From positions 1 through 14,920 of the forward strand of contig JAJRPK010000059.1 of assembly GCA_024280785.1 (NCBI GenBank): a DNA stretch of 14,920 nt, given 5' to 3'. This document shows positions 6,412-14,155 of the stretch, piece after piece. The number at the start of each line of letters is the position of its first letter. Within the stretch, counting starts at the first letter, position 1. The notes beneath the pieces were generated by a model. That model was not told where the DNA came from. It did not search any database and saw only the letters and a list, made by a program, of their open reading frames with translations. This DNA comes from Gammaproteobacteria bacterium. Its GTDB lineage: Bacteria; Pseudomonadota; Gammaproteobacteria; Pseudomonadales; UBA7434. The translations under genes were made by a program, and so were the position numbers.

Positions 6412-7062
6412 TTATCCATTAGCGGTCAGACTGTCAGCTCGGTTATTGCCCAGCTTTTGTTTTTCATTATTCGCAAATTGCACAATTTGCGAATAATTAT
6501 CTAGAAAGCTTTTATCCCATTGAGATTTTAACTCCCACATGGCTTGCTGGCCTTGTTTTAGTTCTTCGACTTTATTAAGCCTTCTACCGATTCGATCTAG
6601 TATGGCATCCATCACATCCCGGTTATTGTAATTACTTAGCAAGTTATATTGAACCATGCGGGAATATAACTTCTCAGCAGTGGCGGGAAAGCAATGGCGA
6701 TGCTGCTCAAGTACGGTCAAAATATTGCTAGTAAACTCTGTCAGTGAGACAGAGTGAACCTGCTGCCAGTGATTGATAAGAGCGCAATCACAATAAAGAT
6801 CTAGAAATATACCTTTAAATCGACGGGCGGGCTTGGGAAGCTCATTGCCCAACGCGACAAGTTGTGGCAAGTGGTCTACATAATGGTCTATGCGTCGATG
6901 AAGTTGAATCCCTCGCACGGTATCAGCTGACAAGGGTGCAGGAGAATTAAGTTGCGAGGGTGGATTTATTGTTAGTGGGCCTTTAATGAAATCGCCAAGA
7001 AAGGCGCCGACAATGAGCCCCTCATTATTTCCCGCTAAATGAAAGTGGGCTAAGTAGTTCAC
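6412..7062 (-). CDS. acpH: Acyl carrier protein phosphodiesterase (ACP hydrolase)
   Basis: A 216-residue protein; it starts at GTG 7062, chosen because the family begins MNYLAH or MNFLAH. AcpH removes the 4'-phosphopantetheine arm from holo-ACP in the cytosol, opposing AcpS. Visible family blocks are MNYLAHFHLA (1-10), GAFLGDFIKG with Asp24 (19-28), IQLHRRIDHYVD (52-63) and the NLLSNYNNRD-MDAILDRIGRR block in the C-terminal half. One oddity: the segment read as VMWDHFLSRHW in the E. coli protein (recalled from memory) is LYCDCALINHW here, placing Cys93 where His is usual. The 3' part carries a perfect 15-bp-arm inverted repeat (6466-6497). The gene lies 45 bases after gshA on the same strand, so the two may be co-transcribed. 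The ribosome-binding site is weak. Confidence 0.88.
   Translation of the reverse strand: MNYLAHFHLAGNNEGLIVGAFLGDFIKGPLTINPPSQLNSPAPLSADTVRGIQLHRRIDHYVDHLPQLVALGNELPKPARRFKGIFLDLYCDCALINHWQQVHSVSLTEFTSNILTVLEQHRHCFPATAEKLYSRMVQYNLLSNYNNRDVMDAILDRIGRRLNKVEELKQGQQAMWELKSQWDKSFLDNYSQIVQFANNEKQKLGNNRADSLTANG
6466..6497. repeat. Perfect inverted repeat, 15-bp arms, inside acpH
   Basis: ATTATTCGCAAATTG (6466-6480) and CAATTTGCGAATAAT (6483-6497) are exact reverse complements with only CA between. In acpH it codes NYSQIVQFANN. Neither side has a T-run, so it is not an intrinsic terminator. The tiny spacer looks more like a protein-binding palindrome or cruciform. Confidence 0.97.
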
Positions 7063-7107
7063 CGCAATTGAAAAGAAAAAAGAGACATACGGTTAAGGCC
7101 TAAAAAT

Positions 7108-8724
7108 TTAATGATATTGTTCGAATTGTGTTTTTAAATAATCACTAAAGCTAACTGAAGTATCTCGTTCAAGTTCTGCCTGCTGAGTAATCGATTCGTC
7201 GACCGCTAACATTAATTCATTTTCGAGCTTGGTATCGGTAGCGCTTTCTTGAAATAGTTGGCGGTACTGCTCGGATTTGTTCAGAGTAAACGAAATGTGC
7301 GACTCGTTATTATCCGCCATGGCGCTAAGTATTTTCGCGGAGGGCGTCAATGACGCATCGTTAACTTTTTGCAGCTGCAGCTCGTTACTGCGACTGTAAT
7401 CGTTTGATTGGTGAGCAAAATCCATTTGTTTGGCGATCTTGGCTATGTCACTTAATAGGCCTGTCGCGCAATCACGCATGGGGATCTCGGATTTACCGCA
7501 GTAAATCTTTAATTCAGGATCACGACCTCGGCTGACTATACGGGACTGATTTTCACCAATCAAACGGAATTCTTCTTCATCGCAGAGTGGGCTTTCTTTG
7601 GTCAGGCAATAGAGCAAAAATGTGTCGAGAAAGCGGATAGTTTCTGCATCGATTCCTAACGGAGAGAATGGATCTATGTCCATGCATCGGACCTCCAGGT
7701 ACTCAATGCCCCTGTTGGCAATGGCGCTGAGCGGGTTTTCTCCATTCAGAGCAACACGCTTGGGGCGTATGGCCGAATAAAATTCGTTCTCTATTTGTAG
7801 CAGCGAAGTCGATAGCTGTTGGTATACGCCGTCTTTTTCAAGTCCGATGCTTTTATAGTCGGGGTAGGGCGTATCCATTGCGTGGAGCAATGTTTCTACA
7901 TAAGTGTCGAGTTGGTTATAGCAAACAAAGAGTGATTGTTGTGCAGAGCTTTGATAGCCCAAATCGCCCATTCGTAATGAAGTGGCCATCGGTAAATATA
8001 AATCTTGTTGGCCCAGCGATACTAAATTGTGCTCTCTTCCTGTTACAAAAGATTGGTCGACACTGGGCGCTGAGCCGAACAAATAGATAAGTAACCAGTA
8101 ATTGCGCCTGAAGTTTCTAATTAGGTCGAAGTAGCGCTCATTAATATATAACTGTAAATTGGTATGGGAGCTAAGGTTATTTGCCTTAGCGTGGTCATAA
8201 GCAGACTGCCAGAATTCTTGAGGAAACGAAAAATTGTAATGAATACCTGCCACTGTTTGCATCGAACGGCCATAGCGATGGCCTAGTCCACGGCGGTAGG
8301 CTGTTTTCATTTGCGCCACGTTTGAACTGCCGTATTGAGCCAACGGGATTTGATCGTCATTTGGCAATATGCATGGCATGCTAGTGGGCCAAATCATTTC
8401 CTTAACCATGTGTTTATAGGCAACCGCATGAGTTGTTTGAAGAAAATTCAGAGTATCGTCGACACTTTCGAAAACGGGCGTTATAAATTCTAGCAGCGCC
8501 TCGCTAAAGTCGGTGGTCAGCCAAGGGTTACTTAATGCCGAGCCGAGTTTTTCAGGGTGAGCAGACATCGCTAAATGACCTGATGAAGTCACCCTTAAGC
8601 CTTCTTTTTCTATCCCGCGCGCAAATTTACACAGCGCAGGTTGAACGTTGGCACTAGCGAGAAACGTTAAGTTTCTATCGAAGACGGAGGGCTTGCTAGT
8701 ATTATTGGCTGAAGAATCTTGCAC
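7108..8724 (-). CDS. gshA: Glutamate-cysteine ligase (gamma-glutamylcysteine synthetase)
   Basis: A 538-residue protein of the proteobacterial GshA class (about 520 residues in E. coli). It joins glutamate and cysteine with ATP in the cytosol, the first and limiting step of glutathione synthesis. Family blocks: ARGIEKEGLRV (35-45), HPEKLGSALSN and TTDFSEALLEFITP (about 56-83), GLGHRYGRSMQTVAGIHYNF in the middle, and the IEYLEVRCMDIDPFSPLGI block in the second half. The start is GTG 8724 with no strong ribosome-binding site; the 15 or so residues before the conserved region look dispensable, so the true start is slightly uncertain. gshB is not nearby. acpH follows in the same direction; yihY is divergent. 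Confidence 0.95.
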   Translation of the reverse strand: MQDSSANNTSKPSVFDRNLTFLASANVQPALCKFARGIEKEGLRVTSSGHLAMSAHPEKLGSALSNPWLTTDFSEALLEFITPVFESVDDTLNFLQTTHAVAYKHMVKEMIWPTSMPCILPNDDQIPLAQYGSSNVAQMKTAYRRGLGHRYGRSMQTVAGIHYNFSFPQEFWQSAYDHAKANNLSSHTNLQLYINERYFDLIRNFRRNYWLLIYLFGSAPSVDQSFVTGREHNLVSLGQQDLYLPMATSLRMGDLGYQSSAQQSLFVCYNQLDTYVETLLHAMDTPYPDYKSIGLEKDGVYQQLSTSLLQIENEFYSAIRPKRVALNGENPLSAIANRGIEYLEVRCMDIDPFSPLGIDAETIRFLDTFLLYCLTKESPLCDEEEFRLIGENQSRIVSRGRDPELKIYCGKSEIPMRDCATGLLSDIAKIAKQMDFAHQSNDYSRSNELQLQKVNDASLTPSAKILSAMADNNESHISFTLNKSEQYRQLFQESATDTKLENELMLAVDESITQQAELERDTSVSFSDYLKTQFEQYH

Positions 8725-9380
8725 AGACGGTCTCTAGTTTTAAAAAAGGTAGTAAGGATATGGGGCCAATCGAGTCTAGTTTCAAGCGAAGCGCTATTTT
8801 GGCCTTTGGAATATAAAAGTTTAACAGATACACCCTCTATTCTTATAGCGCATGATTTATGACGGTAATAAATGGCGCTAATTTAGAGTATTGGTTTGCA
8901 TTGGAATTGTATGGCAATTTATAGCTAATTTGCAGGCTTTGGATCGGTGGGGTATGTGGCAGTGTGGTGGTTTTGTGGTTTAATCCGCTGGCTGGGGTGG
9001 TGTTAGCTGAAGATTACAGTTTATATAGTTCTAGCAAAATACTTCGAACTTAGCCATTTGAGTTTTACCTTGGTTAAAGATCAAACTCTGACATTATTGG
9101 TATATGCGCTCAGCTTGTTTGCGGCAGATGCAAAGAATGGTCAATGATAATTGACAAAAGGGTTCGTTTGGCAATTGGTAGCTAGCAGCTAATAGACGGC
9201 TGTTTTACCATTTGCCGTTCAATGATTGAGTCGCGGTCATTATTTTTAAGGTTGAGATATTAGCCGTGGGTATTAACTGCAAGCACTAAGTAAAGATATC
9301 AGCCAAGTATCAACTAGATATCAACTAGATATCAACTACAGGCGTCAAAAACTACAGGCGCCAAAAATAGAGGTTAAATA
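8725..9380. other. 656-base intergenic region between gshA and yihY
   Basis: Divergent control region with no gene I can support. It holds a G/T-rich, almost C-free block (about 8933-9005), a short inverted repeat ATAGCGC/GCGCTAT (8791-8797, 8845-8851), and two abutting tandem repeats at its right end (9308-9366). No confident -35/-10 pair was found for either gene. A hydrophobic 29-codon frame at about 8960-9050 has no ribosome-binding site. Confidence 0.6.
9308..9366. repeat. Two abutting tandem repeats (11-bp and 16-bp units) before yihY
   Basis: TATCAACTAGA repeats almost three times (9308-9318, 9319-9329, partial from 9330). It runs straight into ACTACAGGCGTCAAAA (9335-9350) and its copy ACTACAGGCGCCAAAA (9351-9366), one base different. 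The array ends 14 bases before the yihY ATG and so is probably in the mRNA leader. Confidence 0.95.
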
Positions 9381-10736
9381 ATGGCGACAGAAAGTATTAT
9401 TCAGTCGACGCTGCGCAGTGCTGAACAATGGCTATGGGGAACTGATCTGCGTGCCATTCCATGGTGGGAAAAATTATTGTTGCAGGTCGTACAAGTTGTC
9501 TACGCGGTGCTTCGTGATTTAAAAGACGGGCAACTTAGTTTACGGGCGATGAGTTTAGTCTATACGACTGTGATAGCTATTGTGCCTTTGTTAGCCTTAA
9601 GTTTTTCTGTTCTCAAGGGCTTTGGCTTGCACAATGAAGTCGAACCCGCGTTGTTATCCGCATTAGAAGATATAGGGGATAAACGATTTGAGATTGTGAC
9701 TAATGTTATGGGTTTTATCGATAACATTAAGGTGGGGGTACTGGGGGCCGTCGGTTTTGCTTTATTGATTTATAGTGTTATTTCGATGATGCATAAAATT
9801 GAGCGGTCCTTCAACTATACGTGGCAAATTAAGCGCGATAGAAATATGTCTGCTCGGTTTCGAGATTATCTGAGTGTTATTTTTGTTGGACCGTTGTTGA
9901 TTTTTTTATCCGCAGCTATTACCACCTCGACAAATACTGACGCGGCGGTAACGTACATTGAGGCAATCCCCTTCGGCTCGGATTTTGTCGGATTTATCAG
10001 CGATTTTATTCCCTATTTAATAATGTCGTTAGGCTTTGCGTTTGTATACATGTTTTTACCCAACACTTCAGTGAAGGTTATTCCGGCTTTCACCGGGGGT
10101 CTTGTCACAGCCGTTATTTGGAAAATGATGGGCTGGGGAGTCTCTACTTTCGTTGCTAATTCGGCCAGCAATATCGCGATTTACTCAGCGTTTGCTTCGG
10201 TAATTATTTTGATGGTGTGGATGTATATCGGTTGGCTAGTCCTTTTAATTGGTGGCAGCGTTTCCTTTTATGTTCAAAATCCACAGTATATCCTCGTTAG
10301 ACGAGATAACATGCAGTTGTCGGGTGAAAGTCAAGAAAAGCTAGCTATAAGCATATTGTATTTAGTGGGCTTACATTATCAAAAAGGCCTCTCTGCCTGG
10401 GGGGTAAATTCACTAGGCAAAGAGCTAAAAGTGGCCCCCCACATTATCGACGATATGATTGTGTTTTTAACAGCGCAAGGATATTTGGTTACAGCAGGAG
10501 AAGAGCAAGCAAAATTTTATCCAAAGAAACCGGCTGAACAAATCACTCTGCGCCAGTTGCTCAGTCAAGTCAGGGAGTTACAGATCGACGGACAAACAGT
10601 ACAACCTATTCATATCGAGCCGCAGGTTAAGCGATTGTTTGACGATATCCGCTCGGCAGTTGATGAGCGATTTGGTGATAAGACCTTGCAGAATTTAATT
10701 GATACCGGGGTTGAGACATCACCCCAGACAAACTAG
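9381..10736 (+). CDS. yihY: YihY/BrkB family inner-membrane protein with C-terminal extension
   Basis: A 451-residue protein. The core (about 30-300) has six likely membrane helices (about 58-80, 116-138, 165-182, 208-227, 232-252, 268-295). It carries family motifs AMSLVYTTVIAIVPLLAL, NYTWQIKRDR and FLPNTSVKVIPAFTGG, plus a closing SVSFYVQNPQ. The family was once called RNase BN, but that activity belongs to another protein (ElaC/RNase Z); its function, perhaps export, is unsettled. E. coli YihY is about 290 residues. Here about 150 extra residues follow (LAISILYLVGLHYQ, then a helical region reading like a winged helix), a form also known in other gammaproteobacteria. AGAGG precedes ATG 9381. 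The LLM gene begins 15 bases after the stop, suggesting one operon. Confidence 0.9.
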   Translation: MATESIIQSTLRSAEQWLWGTDLRAIPWWEKLLLQVVQVVYAVLRDLKDGQLSLRAMSLVYTTVIAIVPLLALSFSVLKGFGLHNEVEPALLSALEDIGDKRFEIVTNVMGFIDNIKVGVLGAVGFALLIYSVISMMHKIERSFNYTWQIKRDRNMSARFRDYLSVIFVGPLLIFLSAAITTSTNTDAAVTYIEAIPFGSDFVGFISDFIPYLIMSLGFAFVYMFLPNTSVKVIPAFTGGLVTAVIWKMMGWGVSTFVANSASNIAIYSAFASVIILMVWMYIGWLVLLIGGSVSFYVQNPQYILVRRDNMQLSGESQEKLAISILYLVGLHYQKGLSAWGVNSLGKELKVAPHIIDDMIVFLTAQGYLVTAGEEQAKFYPKKPAEQITLRQLLSQVRELQIDGQTVQPIHIEPQVKRLFDDIRSAVDERFGDKTLQNLIDTGVETSPQTN

Positions 10737-10751
10737 CTGAGGAATAAACAG

Positions 10752-11642
10752 ATGAAAGTTGGAATGACGTTGCCAGTGACCGAGCCAGGCTGGACTCGCG
10801 ATGTGCTGATGCAGTGGGCGCAAAAAATAGATCAGGGCCCTTATAGCAGTTTAGCTTTAGGCGAGCGAATTTGTTTTCCTAGCCCAGAGCTAATGACAAC
10901 ACTCGGTGCCTGCGCTGTACTAACTAACAGCGTTCAATTGATAACGACGGTAATAATATTGCCTATGCACGACCCAGTACTTACAGCCAAGCAGTTAGCG
11001 ACGGTAGATGTTTTAAGTGACGGCCGATTAACCGTTGGAGTAGGAACTGGAGGGCGAGAAGAAGATTATATCGCTACTGGTGTCGATCTAACGCACAAAC
11101 GAATAGCCGTGATGGCAAAGCATGTCGAAACCTTGCGCCGAGTGTGGCGAGGAGAAAAAGTGGTTGCCAACACGCTGCGACCGGTCGAGCCTTTTCCCGT
11201 GCAAGATGGTGGCCCAGCGATAATAGCGGGCGTGATGGGACCGAAGGGCCTAGCCAGCGCTGCGCAGTGGGCCGATGGGATTAGCGGTATGAGCGTCAGC
11301 GGCAAAGCGGCCGAAGCTGAACAGGCTTTTAAACAAGCGGAGAAGGCGTGGGCTGATGCGGAGCGGGCAGACCGGCCAGTTCTCAAAACAGCCTTTTGGT
11401 ACGCTTTAGGTGATAATGCAGATGAGCAAATACAAACCCATCTAACCCGCTATTTTAATTGGTTAGATCCTGCCTCTAGAGACGCTATGGTCGCTCACGG
11501 AGGTTTCCGTGGTTCAGCACAGCAATTTAAAGATCGTTTAAAAGCATTTGCCGACACTGGGGCGGAAGAGGTGCTGTTAATTCCAACGTCAATTGATCCG
11601 AGCGAAGTGGACCGCGCCGCCGAAGTGGTAGCGTCGTTGTAG
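10752..11642 (+). CDS. LLM class flavin-dependent oxidoreductase (copy 1)
   Basis: A 296-residue luciferase-like TIM-barrel protein. Family features: the opening strand KVGMTLPVTEPG, the VQLITTVIILPMHDPVLTAKQLATVD segment (61-86), LSDGRLTVGVGTGGREEDY (88-106), HVETLRRVWRGE (124-135), and the AIIAGVMGPKGLASAAQWADG phosphate-site region. Such enzymes use FMNH2 or reduced F420 to oxidise or reduce small substrates; the substrate cannot be read from the sequence. GAGG sits about 8 bases before ATG 10752. The gene lies 15 bases behind yihY and is probably translated from the same mRNA. It is only distantly similar by eye to the second LLM gene at 13043, so this is not a recent duplication. Confidence 0.88.
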   Translation: MKVGMTLPVTEPGWTRDVLMQWAQKIDQGPYSSLALGERICFPSPELMTTLGACAVLTNSVQLITTVIILPMHDPVLTAKQLATVDVLSDGRLTVGVGTGGREEDYIATGVDLTHKRIAVMAKHVETLRRVWRGEKVVANTLRPVEPFPVQDGGPAIIAGVMGPKGLASAAQWADGISGMSVSGKAAEAEQAFKQAEKAWADAERADRPVLKTAFWYALGDNADEQIQTHLTRYFNWLDPASRDAMVAHGGFRGSAQQFKDRLKAFADTGAEEVLLIPTSIDPSEVDRAAEVVASL

Positions 11643-11748
11643 TCACGAATACTTTGGGCTCAGTTTGCTGATTTCTGAAGATGGTCTGCAAAAAATGGGC
11701 GAATAATCATTGGGTTTTAACCGACTCGACTTGGATGGAGGTATGCCG

Positions 11749-12270
11749 TTGAGTGATATTAAAGGGTTTTCTTCAGTGTCCAAGTTAAATGCAACGATGC
11801 TTATTCTAGGAAGCATGCCCGGTAAAGTATCGTTAGAAAATCAGCAATACTACGCACATCCGCGCAATAGTTTTTGGCCGATTCTGGCGAGGTTGTTTGC
11901 CTTTGATTTATCGGCTAACTATTCCCGGCGTTTGGCTTACCTGACGCAGTCACAGGTGGCGCTATGGGATGTGTTGCAAGCCTGTCGACGTTCCTCTAGT
12001 TTAGACGCCGATATTTCGGTGGATTCTATACAAACCAATGACTTTTTATCATTCCTTGAACGCCACTCCTCTATTCGACATATTTATTTTAACGGGGCAA
12101 AGGCAGAGCAACTTTTTAGGCGTTATGTGCTTCCGTCGTTAACGACTAAGATGCAAACGATTCCTTGTCTTCGCCTGCCATCCACTAGCCCCGCTTATGC
12201 GGCGATGAATTTTGAGAAAAAGCTAATTGCATGGCAAGCGATTATTAATAACCGCGCAATGCTGAGTTAG
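11749..12270 (+). CDS. DNA-deoxyinosine glycosylase (hypoxanthine-DNA glycosylase, UDG superfamily)
   Basis: A 173-residue protein with the family's blocks: LILGSMPG (18-25), QQYYAHPRNSFWPIL (about 32-46), VALWDVLQACRRSSSLDADI, YFNGAKAEQLF and LPSTSPAYA. The GSMPG and PSTSPA motifs take the place of the uracil-DNA glycosylase active-site loops. The enzyme removes hypoxanthine left by adenine deamination. Three starts are possible: TTG 11710, ATG 11743 and TTG 11749. GGAGG (11737-11741) is only 1 base from the ATG but 7 bases from TTG 11749, which fits best; the conserved region starts after all three. It lies 106 bases after the LLM gene on the same strand. Confidence 0.88.
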   Translation: MSDIKGFSSVSKLNATMLILGSMPGKVSLENQQYYAHPRNSFWPILARLFAFDLSANYSRRLAYLTQSQVALWDVLQACRRSSSLDADISVDSIQTNDFLSFLERHSSIRHIYFNGAKAEQLFRRYVLPSLTTKMQTIPCLRLPSTSPAYAAMNFEKKLIAWQAIINNRAMLS

Positions 12271-12337
12271 GGCGCTTATTTACCGGTGCCAGGATTCTAC
12301 AGCTTGCTAGCAAACATCATGAATTGAGAATCAAACT

Positions 12338-12922
12338 TTAAGAGTTTAAACCGGTAAGTTTCGACAGGGCTTTGCGCGCCTTTTCTACATCAGCATCAAC
12401 GTCGCCCGTCGTGATAAGAAGCCCTTCGAAGTGGATTGTTTTCGACGAATAGTCGAAGCCGATTAATAAGATGGGGACTTGGGCTTCGTGCGCAATACGG
12501 ACAAAACCTGTTTTCCAATTGTCAACTTCGCTGCGAGTGCCTTCAGGGGCAATCACTAGAATGGACTTGTCTTTGGCGTTCACCAGATTAGCGGCACCCT
12601 GGGTCACAAAACTTCCAGCGTTGCTCCGGTCGATTGGAAAGCAGCCAAGAACACGCATCAATATGCCAAGTGGCCAAAAGAACAAAGTATTTTTGGCCAT
12701 AACTGTTATTTTGAGTTGTAGAGAATATTTCGCCAGCATGCCAATCACGAAGTCCCAGTTAGAAGTATGGGGTGCAATGGCCATAACGGCCTTGGATACG
12801 ACCGGATATTCTCCAGTGATTCGCCAACCCAAGGCAGAAAATATACGTTGGCAAGCCCAGCACATAAATGGGTTAGGCGATGTGGGATAACTCTTGGGTA
12901 AAGGCCTAACGAAGTCTTTCAT
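12338..12922 (-). CDS. Lysophospholipid acyltransferase family protein (PlsC-like)
   Basis: A 194-residue protein with the acyltransferase motifs in order: catalytic HTSNWD (His52, Asp57; the HX4D box), GCFPIDRS (93-100) and APEGTRS (125-131), then VPILLIGFDY (149-158). These enzymes move a fatty acyl chain to a lysophospholipid or glycerol-phosphate acceptor at the inner membrane face. It is shorter than PlsC of E. coli (about 245 residues) and has no clear membrane helix, so it is probably peripheral; the real acceptor is unknown. ATG 12922 follows a weak GGATC. It converges with the glycosylase gene and precedes nothing in an obvious operon. Confidence 0.88.
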   Translation of the reverse strand: MKDFVRPLPKSYPTSPNPFMCWACQRIFSALGWRITGEYPVVSKAVMAIAPHTSNWDFVIGMLAKYSLQLKITVMAKNTLFFWPLGILMRVLGCFPIDRSNAGSFVTQGAANLVNAKDKSILVIAPEGTRSEVDNWKTGFVRIAHEAQVPILLIGFDYSSKTIHFEGLLITTGDVDADVEKARKALSKLTGLNS

Positions 12923-13042
12923 GCTGATCCAGTGTTACGGCTAGCTTGAGAAGGCCTATGATAATAAATTAGCCTGATTGGGCTTCGTCGAGGGCGAGAT
13001 ATCGTGGACATGAGAGTATCTGCTTTATCTGGCTAAACGTAA

Positions 13043-13936
13043 TTAAGCCGTAGCGGCCGCTTGATGAAACGGCCGGATTAAGGCGTCGGCATACCATTGA
13101 ATTTTTTTAATTTTTTCTTCGACAGTTTTATCGTCGGGCTCTTGGCCGTATACGTCTCTGAATGCAACGATGACTTCGGTCACTCCGATGGCTTTTAATT
13201 GGAGTAAGCCGTCTACCGAAAATGAGTCGTGAGACATGGCTTGCATTTGAAAGGGTAGATGGTCGCGACCGTATTCTTTGCGCAGCTCGTTGATACGGTC
13301 GATCATTACGCTATAGTCTGAAATTTTGCCGCCGGCTGCAATCCAGCCATCGCCAAGTTTTGCGGCGCGTTTTAGAGCGGGTTCGGCGTGACCGCCGACA
13401 ATCAAAGGTACCGGAGTTTTAGGTACCGGGGTCATTTTGATGGCGGGCATGTTGAAAATTTTTCCTTCGTAGCCAAAGTATTCCCCGGTCATTAGTCCAT
13501 TGATGATCTCCATCATCTCATTCATTCGTTGGCCTCTTTTTCCCCAAGGAATTTGTGTCGCTTCAAAATCTTCGGGCCAAGGGCTAATGCCTACGCCGAA
13601 GTCAAAACGATCGCCAATAAGAACAGCCATGCTGGAAAGCTGCTTGGCGACGATAGCCGGTTGACGAATGGCTAGTTTAACGACCGAAGTAGAAAAGCGA
13701 ATGCTCTTGGTTTGGGCGGCTAAATAAGGAATTAAAATGAAGGGTTCTATAAAAGGTACACCATCCAAAAATTCACGGGTGCCATCGCTGTTGTAAGGGT
13801 ACACATCCGAGCCTTTTTCCGGGTAGCAAATGCTATCGGGCAATGTAAAGGTATCAAACCCTGCCTGTTCTGCCGCTTGGCATAAAGGAAGGTATTGCTC
13901 AGCAGGGCACATGGTGGCGTGGAAGGCAAATTTCAT
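13043..13936 (-). CDS. LLM class oxidoreductase, F420-dependent-type (copy 2)
   Basis: A 297-residue luciferase-like protein resembling the TIGR03619 (probable F420-dependent) group. Visible blocks: the first strand FAFHATMCP, AEQAGFDTFTLPDSICYP (22-39), IRFSTSVVKLAIRQPAIVAKQLS (79-101), FDFGVGISPWPEDFEA (111-126), KRGQRMNEMMEIINGLMTGE and TPVPLIVGGHAEPALKRAAKLGDGW (174-198). The last holds the GG segment that usually binds the cofactor phosphate. The cofactor, FMN or F420, cannot be settled here. ATG 13936 has a poor ribosome-binding site. A promoter with TATAAT and an operator-like palindrome lie directly upstream, so it is probably regulated on its own. The neighbouring Rieske oxygenase suggests a catabolic setting. 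Confidence 0.88.
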   Translation of the reverse strand: MKFAFHATMCPAEQYLPLCQAAEQAGFDTFTLPDSICYPEKGSDVYPYNSDGTREFLDGVPFIEPFILIPYLAAQTKSIRFSTSVVKLAIRQPAIVAKQLSSMAVLIGDRFDFGVGISPWPEDFEATQIPWGKRGQRMNEMMEIINGLMTGEYFGYEGKIFNMPAIKMTPVPKTPVPLIVGGHAEPALKRAAKLGDGWIAAGGKISDYSVMIDRINELRKEYGRDHLPFQMQAMSHDSFSVDGLLQLKAIGVTEVIVAFRDVYGQEPDDKTVEEKIKKIQWYADALIRPFHQAAATA

Positions 13937-13975
13937 AGCGTGAGTCTCGTGAATGGCTTCTGTTACTGGAGCCGC

Positions 13976-14006
13976 ATTATATGGATTTTCAAAGTTGTAA
14001 GTTCAA
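13976..14006 (-). promoter_or_regulatory. Predicted sigma-70 promoter of the second LLM gene
   Basis: Read on the minus strand: -35 TTGAAC (14006-14001), 19-base spacer, and a perfect -10 TATAAT (13981-13976). The leader to ATG 13936 would be about 33 bases. The long spacer fits a promoter that is weak or regulated. Confidence 0.65.
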
Positions 14007-14008
14007 CA

Positions 14009-14026
14009 GGTCGTACGACCAGTACG
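14009..14026. promoter_or_regulatory. Operator-like palindromes upstream of the second LLM gene
   Basis: GGTCGTACGACC (14009-14020) is a perfect 12-bp palindrome. It overlaps a second dyad, CGTAC (14012-14016) and GTACG (14022-14026) around GACCA. Both abut the predicted -35. Size and symmetry resemble binding sites of TetR-family repressors, though the regulator is not in the window. Confidence 0.6.
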
Positions 14027-14155
14027 AATTATTCATAAATAAGCCCCTTGATTCAAAGACGATATCGGTCAAATTCAGTAGGCCACACTGGCTTATTAAT
14101 AGACTATGTAAAAATAAATGCTATTAGGCTCCGCCAGTGATGGCATGTGTTAATG

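Noticed and set aside
8960..9050. Hydrophobic short frame (WFNPLAGVVLAEDYS) between gshA and yihY
   Set aside because: No ATG, only an internal GTG without a ribosome-binding site; likely a product of the G/T-rich composition.
11066..11386. 106-codon minus-strand frame inside the first LLM gene
   Set aside because: Ala/Ser-rich shadow frame within a clear LLM coding region.
12304..12313. TTGCTAGCAA palindrome between the glycosylase and acyltransferase genes
   Set aside because: A 10-bp palindrome is expected by chance at this length and no promoter lies beside it.
12471..12890. 139-codon plus-strand frame opposite the acyltransferase gene
   Set aside because: Antisense shadow of a gene with all acyltransferase motifs in order.
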